From assembly GCF_000374065.1 (NCBI RefSeq), contig NZ_KB893265.1, forward strand, positions 170 through 64,169: a DNA stretch of 64,000 nt, read 5' to 3'. The stretch comes from Spirosoma luteum DSM 19990. Lineage in GTDB: Bacteria; Bacteroidota; Bacteroidia; Cytophagales; Spirosomataceae. A program made the translations under genes and the position numbers. Positions 7,582-16,051 of the stretch are shown here, one piece after another (positions within the stretch are counted from its first letter, which is position 1; each line of letters starts with the position of its first letter). A model generated the notes under the pieces. It ran no database searches. It saw nothing but the letters and a program-made list of their open reading frames with translations, and had not been told where the DNA came from.

Positions 7582-8256
7582 TCAACTCCGCCATAAAAAC
7601 GGAAATAATAACAGGGACAGTACCAATACAATAACATCAATAGCCAGTACAGTTCCAACTTCTTTCCAGCTAACACTCCGGTCGAGACCGTCGAGCGCAT
7701 TCTTCGATATCTTTAACAACTCCAGCAATAGTGGCAGTATGGTTGGAAAACTCAGTACGGCCATCAGCGTCGATGGGTTTTCAGCCTTGCTGGCAATCCC
7801 GGAAACCAGGGTCAGCGAAACCGAGAAACCTATGGCACCCAGCACTAACGCTACCAGATACAAAGGCACATCTTTAACCGGATTACCCAATACAAACGCG
7901 TAAACGCCGAAACCCAGAAAAGCCAGAGCCAGCATCAGAACGGTATTGTACAGAATTTTCGACAGGACAATCTGCTGCGGGCTGGCCAGGGTGTAGTAGT
8001 ACAACTGCCGCCCGGCACGCTCCTGAACGAAGCTCTTGGCAATGGCATTAATGGCCGTAAACAACAGGATAATCCAGAAAAGCGCATTCCAGACGATGGG
8101 GGTCAACTGGCCACGCCGGGCGCTGAAACTCAGGTAACAAACAAATACCGCGCTCACAATGTACAGCAGCATACCGTTGAGGGCGTAGCGCTGCCGCCAC
8201 TCCAGCAGGAATTCTTTCCGCATCAATGCGCCCATCTGCCGTACCGATTCTGTCAT
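7582..8256 (-). CDS. ccmB: haem exporter membrane subunit CcmB
   Basis: Membrane subunit of the CcmAB transporter that powers release of holo-CcmE. With the ATG at 8256 it is 224 residues. It starts cytoplasmic (LMRKEFLLEWRQRYALNGM, the usual CcmB beginning) and has about six membrane segments, with FVQERAGRQLYYYTLASP after the second. An upstream TTG at 8277 was rejected because it lies inside the -7 box. First gene of the minus-strand ccm series; the ATPase ccmA is not in the window. Confidence 0.93.
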   Translation of the reverse strand: MTESVRQMGALMRKEFLLEWRQRYALNGMLLYIVSAVFVCYLSFSARRGQLTPIVWNALFWIILLFTAINAIAKSFVQERAGRQLYYYTLASPQQIVLSKILYNTVLMLALAFLGFGVYAFVLGNPVKDVPLYLVALVLGAIGFSVSLTLVSGIASKAENPSTLMAVLSFPTILPLLLELLKISKNALDGLDRSVSWKEVGTVLAIDVIVLVLSLLLFPFLWRS

Positions 8257-8274
8257 GTTATTTTCCTGCTGCTG

Positions 8275-8282
8275 CAAATTTA
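8275..8282 (-). promoter_or_regulatory. -7 box of the ccm operon promoter
   Basis: On the minus strand the sequence TAAATTTG matches the Bacteroidota -7 consensus TANNTTTG, with a T-rich TTTTTCG about 18 bases upstream. Transcription would begin only a few bases before the ccmB ATG at 8256, giving a very short leader. Confidence 0.6.
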
Positions 8283-8309
8283 CGGTGCGCTGCCGACGCG
8301 AAAAAGAAA

Positions 8310-8317
8310 TAGTTTTG
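8310..8317 (+). promoter_or_regulatory. -7 box of the TSUP exporter promoter
   Basis: TAGTTTTG matches TANNTTTG and lies 17 bases before the ATG at 8334. It is back to back with the ccm promoter at 8275-8282, so both transcripts arise within 60 bases. No clear TTTG at -33. Confidence 0.5.
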
Positions 8318-8333
8318 TGTTCTGATACGCTTC

Positions 8334-9098
8334 ATGGACTACCATTCTGTTTTTATTCTCTGCGGATTTTCCTTCCTGGCGGGTTTTATCGATGCCATTA
8401 TTGGCGGGGGGGGATTGATTCAAACACCAGCTATTCTGTTCACCCTGCCGCAATACCCCGTTCCGACCCTTATCGGAACCACCAAAATTCCGTCGCTGGG
8501 CGGCAGTTTGATGGGTGCCTTTCAGTACAGCCGGCGCGTGGCGGTAGTAGGGAAGTTCATTGGCCCTATGATGGCCATTGCCTTTGTAGCCTCCTGGCTG
8601 GGTGCCTGGACGCTGACACGGATACCTAATAGCTTTATGAAGCCATTCGCACTGGTCATTCTAATTACTGTGTTCATCTATACACTCACCCAAAAACGAT
8701 TCGGACAGGCAACGGAACGAATTGTAACGGCACAACAGCAGCGGGTGCGTATGTGGCTGATGGGGGCTTTGATTGGTTTCTACGACGGCTTCTTCGGGCC
8801 GGGAACGGGAAGTTTTCTGGTGCTGGGTTTTATCAGCCTGATTGGCTTCGACTTCCTGAAAGCAAGTGCCCACGCCAAACTGGTCAATGCCGCTACGAAT
8901 CTATCCTGCACGCTGTTTTTTGCCAACAAGGGTTATATACTGTATGCGGTTGCTTTTCCAATGGCAATGGCCAATCTGTCGGGGGCGTTTTTGGGAGCGC
9001 GGCTGGCTATTCTGAAAGGCAACAGCTTTATCCGGGTCTTTTTTCTGCTCGTTATTGCCGCTACTATTCTGCGGTTTGCCTGGGATTTACTCAAATAA
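8334..9098 (+). CDS. TSUP-family (TauE/SafE) membrane transporter
   Basis: A 254-residue inner-membrane protein with about eight helices. Members export or import sulfur-containing or organic anions. The family pattern is plain: GFIDAIIGGGGLIQTPAIL (about 17-35), GTTKIPSLGGSLMGA, and in the second half GFYDGFFGPGTGSFLVLGF, the repeated half-motif. It is divergent from the ccm operon and upstream of feoA. A link to cytochrome or iron metabolism is possible only by position. The substrate cannot be read from sequence. Confidence 0.85.
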   Translation: MDYHSVFILCGFSFLAGFIDAIIGGGGLIQTPAILFTLPQYPVPTLIGTTKIPSLGGSLMGAFQYSRRVAVVGKFIGPMMAIAFVASWLGAWTLTRIPNSFMKPFALVILITVFIYTLTQKRFGQATERIVTAQQQRVRMWLMGALIGFYDGFFGPGTGSFLVLGFISLIGFDFLKASAHAKLVNAATNLSCTLFFANKGYILYAVAFPMAMANLSGAFLGARLAILKGNSFIRVFFLLVIAATILRFAWDLLK

Positions 9099-9308
9099 CG
9101 GGTAATGAATCACTGGTTTTCGGAACTATCGACCAGGAGCACCCCGCTCAGGATACCTAACGGGGCGGAAGTATGATTGGGTTTGCTACCTAAGGGCCCA
9201 ATAGTCAGGGTCATTGCAGGCGTATACGAATGTTCCCGGCTGATGAATAGGAACAGAATGGGTAAAGACCAGGCCATACCAGAAGGCTGATATTTTTGCG
9301 AATCGTTC

Positions 9309-9339
9309 TTGCATAGAAAAACTTTCCGTTGTAATCTTG
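9309..9339 (+). promoter_or_regulatory. candidate feoAB promoter
   Basis: TTG at 9309-9311 and TAATCTTG at 9332-9339 are 20 bases apart and fit the Bacteroidota pattern with one change in the -7 box (C for T). They lie about 55 bases before feoA. The rest of the 296-base gap after the TSUP gene (9099-9300) shows no gene, and I see no clear Fur-box. Confidence 0.4.
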
Positions 9340-9394
9340 CGTTAATTAAATTGAATCTAAATAAAAACAGCCGCGTAAAACCGGCACCAGGGCC

Positions 9395-9622
9395 ATGAGC
9401 AAACGGAGCGTAGCTGACCTGAAAATTGGAGAACGAGCCACCATACAGTCGTTCAACAATCAGTTGATGTCGTTAAAATTGCTCGAAATGGGCTGCTTGC
9501 CCGGTGCCGAAGTATGTCTACACAGTAAGGCCCCACTCGGCGACCCCATTTGCCTGAAAGTAGGTGGCTACTGTCTGGCCATGCGCAAGTCCGAAGCGTC
9601 TACCATGCTTATCGAAAATTAA
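9395..9622 (+). CDS. feoA: ferrous iron transport protein A
   Basis: Small cytoplasmic SH3-like protein (75 residues) that assists FeoB in Fe(II) uptake. It shows the standard FeoA pattern: LKIGERATI, then LKLLEMGCLPGAEVCL, GDPICLKVGGYCLAMRKSEA. The gene ends 65 bases before feoB with a hairpin in the gap, so both are expected on one transcript. Confidence 0.92.
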   Translation: MSKRSVADLKIGERATIQSFNNQLMSLKLLEMGCLPGAEVCLHSKAPLGDPICLKVGGYCLAMRKSEASTMLIEN

Positions 9623-9671
9623 GAGTACAGTGTTAAGAACGAAGAATAGCTATTCTTAACGCTGCACTCTT
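9621..9671 (+). repeat. hairpin between feoA and feoB
   Basis: Arm 9621-9639 pairs with 9653-9671 over 19 bases with two mismatches. The right arm continues into CACTCTTCACTCTTAA just before the feoB start. It could attenuate or set the FeoA:FeoB ratio; no T-run follows. Confidence 0.6.
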
Positions 9672-9687
9672 CACTCTTAATGTCGAG

Positions 9688-11808
9688 TTGAAGTCCCCCA
9701 TCATTGCCCTTATCGGCAACCCGAACGCCGGTAAATCATCGCTGTTCAATCAACTGACCGGCCTGCGTCAGAAAACGGGTAACTTTCCCGGTGTCACGGT
9801 AGATAAGAAATCCGGTACATGGCCCCTCGATACCCATACGTCTGCTACCGTTGTTGACCTTCCCGGCGTTTATTCCATTTACCCCAAGTCGCTGGATGAG
9901 CAGGTCGTAACCGATATTCTGGCCAATCCCGCCCACCCCGACTACCCTACTGTTGCCATCGTTGTTGTTGATGCCTCCAATCTGCATCGGAACCTGCTCC
10001 TGTTTACGCAGGTCGCTGATTTGGGCGTGCCTGCGGTGCTGGCATTAAACATGCTCGACGTAGCTCATAAACAGGGAAAAGAGGTCAATGCCGTACGACT
10101 GGCTATGCGGTTGGGTATCCCCATCGTTCGTATCAACGCCCGAACCGGCGAGGGACTGGATAAGCTCAAACAAGCTGTACTGGGGCAAATGAACGAGCCG
10201 GTATTACCGACTGGTCTGTTTTTTGACCCCGCCGATGGGGCTGCCGAACTGATTACGGAAACAAGAAAAGACTACGCCCTCAATAGTAACTATCTCGCTT
10301 TACAATACCTGATTCAGCACGACGGTTTCTCCTTCCTGAACCATTCCCAGCGTGTTGGGCTTGATACCCTCATTGACCGGCACGGATTTAGCGAACAGAC
10401 CTTTCAGGCCGACGAAACCATTACCCGTTACAAACGCATTGCTCCCATCGTGGCGGAGGCCGTTACGGAACAACATGCCGCCGACGCGCCAACCTGGAGC
10501 CAGCGACTGGATCGTTTTCTGCTCCATCCGGTATGGGGATATGCTATTTTTACCTTTGTGCTGCTGTTAATTTTTCAGGCCATTTTTGCCTGGGCACAAC
10601 CGTTTATGGACGGCATCGACACGGGCGTAGCCTGGCTCAATGGACAGTTGAAAGCAAGCCTGCCTGCCGGACCACTCACGGATTTGCTAACCGATGGGGT
10701 GATGGCTGGTATTGGGGGCGTGCTGGTATTTATCCCGCAGATCGCTTTTTTGTTTTTGCTGATAGCCCTGCTCGAAGAGTCGGGGTATATGGCACGGGTG
10801 ATGGTGATTATGGACCGGATCATGCGGAAGTTCGGCCTGAACGGCCGGAGCGTCGTACCCCTTATTTCGGGCGTAGCCTGCGCGGTACCGGCCATCATGG
10901 CTACCCGGAGCATTGGCACCCGGCGCGACCGGCTCATCACGATTCTGGTAACGCCCCTCATGAGCTGTGCGGCCCGGTTACCGATCTACACCATCTTGAT
11001 TGCGCTGGTCGTGCCAGACCGCCGTATTCTCGGATTATTCAATTTACAAGGACTGGCCCTGATGAGCTTGTACCTGCTGGGTTTAGTCAGTGCGGTAGCG
11101 TCGGCGGCCGTATTGAAGCTTTTTCTCCGTACCAAGGAGACCAGTTTTTTCATCATGGAACTGCCCACCTTCAAACTACCCCGCTGGAACCACGTTGCCC
11201 TGACGGTGTGGGAGAGTGTGCGTTCGTTTGTCTGGGAAGCGGGCCGGGTTATTCTGGCCATCTCCATTGTCCTTTGGGTACTGGCGAGCTACGGCCCCGG
11301 CGATTCGATAGAACGGGCAGAGACTCGTGCGCGTGAACAAAGTATCACCCTTACGGGCGATGCCCTCCAGAACCGTATCGCTTCCGAACGACTCGAAGCC
11401 TCGTATGCCGGTCAGTTTGGTCATTTTATCGAACCCGCCATCCGACCGCTGGGGTACGACTGGAAAATTGGCATTGCCCTGCTCAGCTCGTTCGCGGCCC
11501 GCGAAGTATTCGTCGGAACAATGTCAACCATATACAGCATTGGTGGGGGAGACGGAGAAGATGATGGCGGTGTTACCATTCGTGAACGGCTCCGGCAGGA
11601 GCGAAACCCGGCCACTGGCGGGCCGATGTACACCCCAGCGCTGGCCTGGTCATTGCTGGTCTTTTACGTGTTCGCTATGATGTGCATGAGTACCCTTGCC
11701 GCTACGCAGCGCGAAACAAAGAGCTGGAAGTGGCCCGCCGTCCAGTTAGGGTATATGATGGCGCTGGCCTACCTCGCGGCTTTTGCCACGTACCAACTGA
11801 TGAAATAA
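9688..11808 (+). CDS. feoB: ferrous iron transport GTPase FeoB
   Basis: Main Fe(II) uptake permease, 706 residues. The N-terminal G domain has G1 GNPNAGKSS (about 10-18), G3 DLPGVYS and G4 NMLD; a helical GDI-like domain follows; the membrane part carries the two Gate motifs, seen as GYMARVMVIMD and PLISGVACAVPAIMATR, and later PLMSCAARLPIY. No in-frame ATG exists near the beginning of the G domain; the frame opens with TTG at 9688. An out-of-frame ATG at 9680 reads ATG TCG AGT TGA and its stop overlaps the TTG, which may couple initiation. A strong terminator follows at 11822-11880. Confidence 0.95.
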   Translation: MKSPIIALIGNPNAGKSSLFNQLTGLRQKTGNFPGVTVDKKSGTWPLDTHTSATVVDLPGVYSIYPKSLDEQVVTDILANPAHPDYPTVAIVVVDASNLHRNLLLFTQVADLGVPAVLALNMLDVAHKQGKEVNAVRLAMRLGIPIVRINARTGEGLDKLKQAVLGQMNEPVLPTGLFFDPADGAAELITETRKDYALNSNYLALQYLIQHDGFSFLNHSQRVGLDTLIDRHGFSEQTFQADETITRYKRIAPIVAEAVTEQHAADAPTWSQRLDRFLLHPVWGYAIFTFVLLLIFQAIFAWAQPFMDGIDTGVAWLNGQLKASLPAGPLTDLLTDGVMAGIGGVLVFIPQIAFLFLLIALLEESGYMARVMVIMDRIMRKFGLNGRSVVPLISGVACAVPAIMATRSIGTRRDRLITILVTPLMSCAARLPIYTILIALVVPDRRILGLFNLQGLALMSLYLLGLVSAVASAAVLKLFLRTKETSFFIMELPTFKLPRWNHVALTVWESVRSFVWEAGRVILAISIVLWVLASYGPGDSIERAETRAREQSITLTGDALQNRIASERLEASYAGQFGHFIEPAIRPLGYDWKIGIALLSSFAAREVFVGTMSTIYSIGGGDGEDDGGVTIRERLRQERNPATGGPMYTPALAWSLLVFYVFAMMCMSTLAATQRETKSWKWPAVQLGYMMALAYLAAFATYQLMK

Positions 11809-11821
11809 AGAGAGAACAATG

Positions 11822-11880
11822 GAAAAAACGCTGGACGAGGGAAGTTTTACAACAGAACTTCCCTCGTCCAGCGTTTTTTC
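11822..11880 (+). terminator. bidirectional intrinsic terminator after feoB
   Basis: Arms 11822-11846 and 11856-11880 pair perfectly over 25 bases including A6 on one side and T6 on the other, loop 11847-11855. It would work for feoB and, from the other side, for the 53-residue gene. Confidence 0.9.
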
Positions 11881-11887
11881 TTTTTGT

Positions 11888-12049
11888 TTACCACAACAAA
11901 CCCTGCGATACCAGCGGGTAAACATGGTAGATAATATACACCAGCAAAGCGGCTGCCAGGCTGCCTAAAGCGGTTGTATAATCGAAGCTAAACCGACTGC
12001 TGCGCGAAGGGTTTTCAGGCTGCCAGTCTCGATGGGTTCCGTATTTCAT
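11888..12049 (-). CDS. 53-residue single-helix membrane protein, unknown function
   Basis: The frame from ATG 12049 to TAA 11888 codes for MKYGTHRDWQPENPSRSS, a short polar start, then one hydrophobic segment (about 27-44, LGSLAAALLVYIIYHVY) and a short tail. It fills the space between the nnr gene and the feoB terminator, and the terminator serves its 3' end well. A perfect 10-bp palindrome stands just before its start. No family recognised; the composition looks like a real small membrane protein rather than noise. Confidence 0.5.
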   Translation of the reverse strand: MKYGTHRDWQPENPSRSSRFSFDYTTALGSLAAALLVYIIYHVYPLVSQGLLW

Positions 12050-12052
12050 GGT

Positions 12053-12079
12053 GTGTCGATATGAGCTTTATATCGACAC
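12053..12079 (-). promoter_or_regulatory. palindrome before the 53-residue gene
   Basis: GTGTCGATAT (12053-12062) pairs with ATATCGACAC (12070-12079), 7-base spacer, three bases from the start codon. Could be an operator or an mRNA hairpin over the initiation site. Confidence 0.45.
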
Positions 12080-12102
12080 AAATTTCGGCAACCGTCAGCT
12101 GG

Positions 12103-12128
12103 AAAAACAGGGGAGAAACCCCAGTTTT
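12103..12128 (-). terminator. intrinsic terminator of the nnr gene
   Basis: On the minus strand AAAAC-GGGG pairs with CCCC-GTTTT around a TTTCT loop with one mismatch, followed by a T-run. It lies about 70 bases after the stop at 12196. Confidence 0.6.
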
Positions 12129-12195
12129 CGTTGCTGCGTAGAAATACGTTATCCCGTCAAAATCAATGGAGTGAAACAGAAAGCTACACCCGGTT

Positions 12196-13713
12196 TTACT
12201 CCCATCGAAGGGCTTCGATGATGTCCGAGGCAATCATGCCGGTTTGACCGCGTTGTTCGGCTACCCGATCCCCCGCCAGCCCGTGTGCGAACACGCCCAG
12301 CACGGCTGCTTCAATGGGGTCATAGCCCTGGGCTAGCAGGGCCGTAAGTACACCGGTTAGTACATCACCCGTTCCGCCCGTGCTCAGACCCGGATTGCCC
12401 GTTGAGTTGAAATGAACGTCGCCACCAGGCGTCGCAACGGCGGTGTGCGCTCCTTTTAGTACAACGACGACTTTATAGGTCTGGGCAAACTGCCGCAGCA
12501 TATCCAGTTTCTGATAGTCGTTGTCCCACTTCTTGGTCAGTCGCTCAAACTCTTTGGGGTGCGGAGTCAAAATGCTGTCAGGAGGTAGTTTCTTCAGCAA
12601 GTCCCGGTTTTCGGCCAGTAAGTTCAGCGCGTCGGCATCAATAACGATTGGTTTTTTCAGCCCTTTCAGCAGTTGCTTCAGCATGGCCAGTGTTTCGGGT
12701 GCTTTGCCAATGCCGGGGCCAATACCCACGGTAGCGTAACTGGCCGGGTCAGGACTTTCCACTTTCTCCGTACCCTTTTCCGGGTTGCCGGTTAGCACGT
12801 GCTGATGACTATCGGGTAGGCACATGGCTTCCGGCACCGCTGTTTGCAGGATAGGGTACCCACACTGGGGAACCTGCACCGTCAGCAATCCCACCCCCGA
12901 CCGTAGGCAGGCTCTGGCGGCCAGCACAGCGGCCCCTATTTTACCGTAGCTACCCACCAATAGCAACGCATGGCCAAACGTTCCTTTGTTGGCGTAACGG
13001 TTTCTTTTCTTGAGTAGCAGCCGGGCATCCTGCGCCTGCGTAAAATAATAAGGAGTAGGCGCCTTGTCGATAAACCGTTTGTTCAGGCGGATGTCAACAA
13101 ACTGCCAGTCACCTACATAGCGCCCATTATCCGGAAGCATGAAGGCCAGTTTGGGCAACTGGAAGGTAACCGTATAATCGGGCTCGATAATGACATCGTT
13201 CGGTGCATTGGGCTTATCCGTGTACAACCCACTGGCAATATCGACTGAAACAACCGTGGCTGGTGAGCGGTTTATCTGCTCGATTACCTGTTGAACGATG
13301 CCATCCGCCGGGCGCGACAAACCCGAACCCAGAATAGCATCGATGACTACCTCGTTATGGCGAAGAGCCGGAATATCCTGTCCTGATTCGATATACCGGA
13401 TCGTTTCGGTGATGAGCTTAAGCCGCCGGTGGTTGTGCATGAAGTCATCGGATTCGCGGGGGGCATAGCGCACGACGCATATCTCAATAGCGTACTCCCG
13501 CTCCAGCAGCAGGCGGGCAATGGCCAGTCCATCCCCCCCGTTGTTGCCCAGTCCGCAAAAAACTTTGATAGGAGTCGTAATGGGAAAGCGCTCTGCCAGC
13601 CAGTCTACAAACGTAAGGGCTGCCCGCTCCATTAAATTGATGGGTGCGATAGGTTCTTTTTCGATGGTTGCCTGATCAAGGGCACGTATCTGATCAACGT
13701 CAAGTATTTTCAT
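12196..13713 (-). CDS. nnr: bifunctional NAD(P)HX epimerase / ADP-dependent NAD(P)HX dehydratase
   Basis: Cytosolic repair enzyme that restores NADH and NADPH from their hydrated, dead-end forms. The 505 residues hold an N-terminal YjeF epimerase domain (about 1-215, GLGNNGGDGLAIARLLLE, VDIASGL) and a C-terminal ribokinase-like dehydratase domain (about 225-500) with IDADALNLL, LTPHPKEFERL and the catalytic NPGLSTGGTGDVLTG near 450. Full length for the fused form. It stands alone, divergent from rplS, with its own terminator. Confidence 0.95.
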   Translation of the reverse strand: MKILDVDQIRALDQATIEKEPIAPINLMERAALTFVDWLAERFPITTPIKVFCGLGNNGGDGLAIARLLLEREYAIEICVVRYAPRESDDFMHNHRRLKLITETIRYIESGQDIPALRHNEVVIDAILGSGLSRPADGIVQQVIEQINRSPATVVSVDIASGLYTDKPNAPNDVIIEPDYTVTFQLPKLAFMLPDNGRYVGDWQFVDIRLNKRFIDKAPTPYYFTQAQDARLLLKKRNRYANKGTFGHALLLVGSYGKIGAAVLAARACLRSGVGLLTVQVPQCGYPILQTAVPEAMCLPDSHQHVLTGNPEKGTEKVESPDPASYATVGIGPGIGKAPETLAMLKQLLKGLKKPIVIDADALNLLAENRDLLKKLPPDSILTPHPKEFERLTKKWDNDYQKLDMLRQFAQTYKVVVVLKGAHTAVATPGGDVHFNSTGNPGLSTGGTGDVLTGVLTALLAQGYDPIEAAVLGVFAHGLAGDRVAEQRGQTGMIASDIIEALRWE

Positions 13714-13777
13714 AGGCCTGGTGGCAGGTTAAGCGAGGTAATTTTACAAAAGTATTTTCTTGCGCCGAGAAATTTAC

Positions 13778-13785
13778 TATCTTTG
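13778..13785 (+). promoter_or_regulatory. -7 box of the rplS promoter
   Basis: TATCTTTG matches TANNTTTG. A T-rich stretch (TTTTCTTG, about 13755-13762) precedes it at a short distance. The 5' leader to the ATG at 13829 is about 37 bases. Confidence 0.65.
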
Positions 13786-13828
13786 CGGCTCATTTCGCAA
13801 ATAGTTATCTGGCGATTTATATACGGTC

Positions 13829-14209
13829 ATGAGCGAGTTAATAAAATTAGTAGAGGCAGACAACGCGCAGCGTCGCACAGAGTTGCCCACATTCCGGGCG
13901 GGTGATACGGTGAACGTTCACGTCAAAATCCGCGAAGGAAACAAAGAGCGTATCCAGGTCTTCACGGGCACGGTTATTCAGCGCCGGAACCCAAGCAGCG
14001 GTGGTGAAACGTTCACTGTTCGCAAAATATCGAATGGCATTGGTGTCGAGCGTATCTTCCCACTGCTGTCGCCCAATGTGGATAAAGTTGAGGTAGTTCG
14101 TATGGGCAAAGTCCGTCGGGCCCGTCTGTTTTACTTGCGTGGTCGTCAGGGCAAGGCTGCTCGTGTTAAAGAGCGCAAGCCAAAAGCGAAGGCAGTAGCA
14201 GCAGCGTAG
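13829..14209 (+). CDS. rplS: 50S ribosomal protein L19
   Basis: Large-subunit ribosomal protein at the interface to the 30S subunit. The 126 residues contain the L19 core: [31 protein letters not shown] and [32 protein letters not shown]. The Lys/Ala-rich tail ([13 protein letters not shown]) is a common variable extension. A terminator follows and separates it from dapF. Confidence 0.97.
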   Translation: MSELIKLVEADNAQRRTELPTFRAGDTVNVHVKIREGNKERIQVFTGTVIQRRNPSSGGETFTVRKISNGIGVERIFPLLSPNVDKVEVVRMGKVRRARLFYLRGRQGKAARVKERKPKAKAVAAA

Positions 14210-14232
14210 TTTCCTGCCTGCCGGAAAAAAAT

Positions 14233-14265
14233 AAAAGCTACCCACGAGGGTGGCTTTTTTTATTA
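14233..14265 (+). terminator. intrinsic terminator between rplS and dapF
   Basis: AAAAGCTACCC (14233-14243) pairs with GGGTGGCTTTT (14248-14258), one G-U pair, ACGA loop, then a run of T up to 14260. It ends seven bases before the dapF start, so dapF either depends on readthrough or has a promoter inside rplS. Confidence 0.8.
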
Positions 14266-14271
14266 GACTGT

Positions 14272-15054
14272 ATGGACTTTTTCAAATATCAGGGTACAGG
14301 AAACGATTTTGTCATGATTGATGATCGAAGCGGAGCGTTCCCCGTCGATAATCAAACACTCATTGCCAAAATCTGTCATCGTCGGTTTGGTATCGGCGCT
14401 GACGGACTCATTCTGCTCCAGAACGATGACGGCTATGATTTTCGGATGGTGTACTTCAATGCCGACGGCGCAGAGGGCAGCATGTGTGGTAATGGCGGAC
14501 GGTGTATAGTCCGGTTTGCCCATGACCTGGGGTTATTCACCGACAAAACCCGATTCCGGGCCGTTGACGGCGAACATCTGGCCGAAGTGCGCGGGGATGA
14601 AATCTTTCTAAAAATGAGCGACGTATCGGGTATCGAAGACCGACGTGGCGTAACGTTTCTGCATACCGGCTCTCCGCACGTTGTTCAGTTTGTTATTGAT
14701 TTAGACGATGCCGATGTGGTGAATGTAGTGGCTGATGGCCGAGCGCTCAGGTATGACAGTCGGTTTGCGCCCGGTGGTACGAACGTTAATTACGTGCAGG
14801 TAGTTGATAGAAACACGCTGTATGTCAGAACGTACGAGCGGGGTGTGGAAGATGAAACCTACTCCTGTGGTACCGGTGTAACGGCGGTTGCGCTGGCGGC
14901 CCATGCCCGGCATACTATGGCTGGCCCGATTGCGATTAAAACCCTGGGGGGTAATCTGCGGGTGTCTTTTAATCCATTGCCAAACGGTGCTTTCGATAGC
15001 ATCTACCTGATTGGACCGGCTCAGCGGGTTTTTGCCGGTGAAATAGCTGTTTAG
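14272..15054 (+). CDS. dapF: diaminopimelate epimerase
   Basis: Cytosolic enzyme converting LL- to meso-diaminopimelate for lysine and peptidoglycan synthesis. 260 residues, normal length. Both catalytic cysteines are present: Cys72 in GSMCGNGGRC and Cys199 in YSCGTG. The N-terminal FFKYQGTGNDFVMID signature is intact. Its start is immediately after the rplS terminator; the bestrophin gene follows after 64 bases. Confidence 0.97.
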   Translation: MDFFKYQGTGNDFVMIDDRSGAFPVDNQTLIAKICHRRFGIGADGLILLQNDDGYDFRMVYFNADGAEGSMCGNGGRCIVRFAHDLGLFTDKTRFRAVDGEHLAEVRGDEIFLKMSDVSGIEDRRGVTFLHTGSPHVVQFVIDLDDADVVNVVADGRALRYDSRFAPGGTNVNYVQVVDRNTLYVRTYERGVEDETYSCGTGVTAVALAAHARHTMAGPIAIKTLGGNLRVSFNPLPNGAFDSIYLIGPAQRVFAGEIAV

Positions 15055-15118
15055 CCGCATGTCTATACTAAATAGTGCCTGCGGGCAGCCAAGTAATTGT
15101 TGAATCCACTATAATGTT

Positions 15119-16051
15119 ATGATTGTTTACAAAAAGAAGGACTGGTTCTCGTCTATCTGGCATTTTCATACCGGCCCCACGGCGCAGCGGTTGGTCCGTC
15201 GACTGATTATCGTTCTTATCTACGTACTGGTCGTTACGGTGGTTGAGCTGAATTATGTAGACCTGCGGCTGAAAGACACACCTGCCTCCTTTTTGGGGGC
15301 TATGGGGATTTTGTTGAGCTTACTCCTTATTTTTCGCACCAATACCGCTTATGACCGCTTCTATGAAGGCCGTCGTACCTGGGGTGTTCTGGTGAATAAC
15401 TGCCGAAATCTGGCTATTTATTACAACGCCGTTTTCCCGGCGGACGATGTTGAAAACCGACTCTTTTTTGCCCGAGCGATTGCCAATTTTCCTTTTGCCC
15501 TGCGCAACCATCTGCGCGATGTGAAGACGATGGACGACCTGGAAGAAACGGAGGGAATTGCTGAAATGCAAAGTCTTGAAGAGTTTGACCATAAGCCTGC
15601 CGGGGTGTCGAGCCAGCTTAGAATGCGTACCGAAACTCTCCATAGAAATGGTTACCTGTCTAACTCGCAGCACATCAACATGAATGGGTATCTGACATCC
15701 CTGATGGACGTTTGTGGTGTCTGCGAACGGATCAAAAGCACACCAATTCCGTTTTCGTACCAGTTATTCATCCGGCTGTTTATTTTGCTTTACGTGGCTG
15801 TGTTGCCCTTCACCATTATTGATGTGTACGGCTATCTGACCATCCCCGCCGTGGTAGTAACATCGTATATTCTGGTTGGGCTGGAAATGATTGGCGAGGA
15901 GATTGAAGAACCATTCGGGCTCGAACGAAACGATTTGCCACTCAGTCAGCTATCGCAGTTGATCCGGGTCAACGTGCACGATATCTTGCAAATTTCCCTG
16001 CCACACGTCGAAAAGCAAGCTGCCAAGCCGGGTTTCACGGTCGTCAGTTAG
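15119..16051 (+). CDS. bestrophin-family anion channel (UPF0187)
   Basis: A 310-residue membrane protein of the bestrophin/YneE family, pentameric anion channels. The family pattern is clear: the start KKDWFSSIWHFHTG, the selectivity region LLLIFRTNTAYDRFYEGRRTWG at about 66-87, PIPFSYQLFIRLFILLYVAVLPF near 204-226, and GEEIEEPFGLERNDLPL near 257-273. Its stop overlaps the convergent rhodanese gene by four bases (16048-16051). Confidence 0.92.
   Translation: MIVYKKKDWFSSIWHFHTGPTAQRLVRRLIIVLIYVLVVTVVELNYVDLRLKDTPASFLGAMGILLSLLLIFRTNTAYDRFYEGRRTWGVLVNNCRNLAIYYNAVFPADDVENRLFFARAIANFPFALRNHLRDVKTMDDLEETEGIAEMQSLEEFDHKPAGVSSQLRMRTETLHRNGYLSNSQHINMNGYLTSLMDVCGVCERIKSTPIPFSYQLFIRLFILLYVAVLPFTIIDVYGYLTIPAVVVTSYILVGLEMIGEEIEEPFGLERNDLPLSQLSQLIRVNVHDILQISLPHVEKQAAKPGFTVVS

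Noticed and set aside
9099-9394. Possible Fur-controlled element upstream of feoA
   Set aside because: I could not find a convincing Fur-box palindrome, only a promoter candidate.
10533-11336. 267-codon plus-strand frame inside feoB
   Set aside because: Shifted frame of a clear FeoB membrane domain, His/Arg/Gly-rich and not protein-like.
12015-12233. 72-codon minus-strand frame overlapping the nnr 3' end
   Set aside because: Overlaps the nnr stop and the terminator and has no features; the 53-residue frame at 11888-12049 explains the space better.
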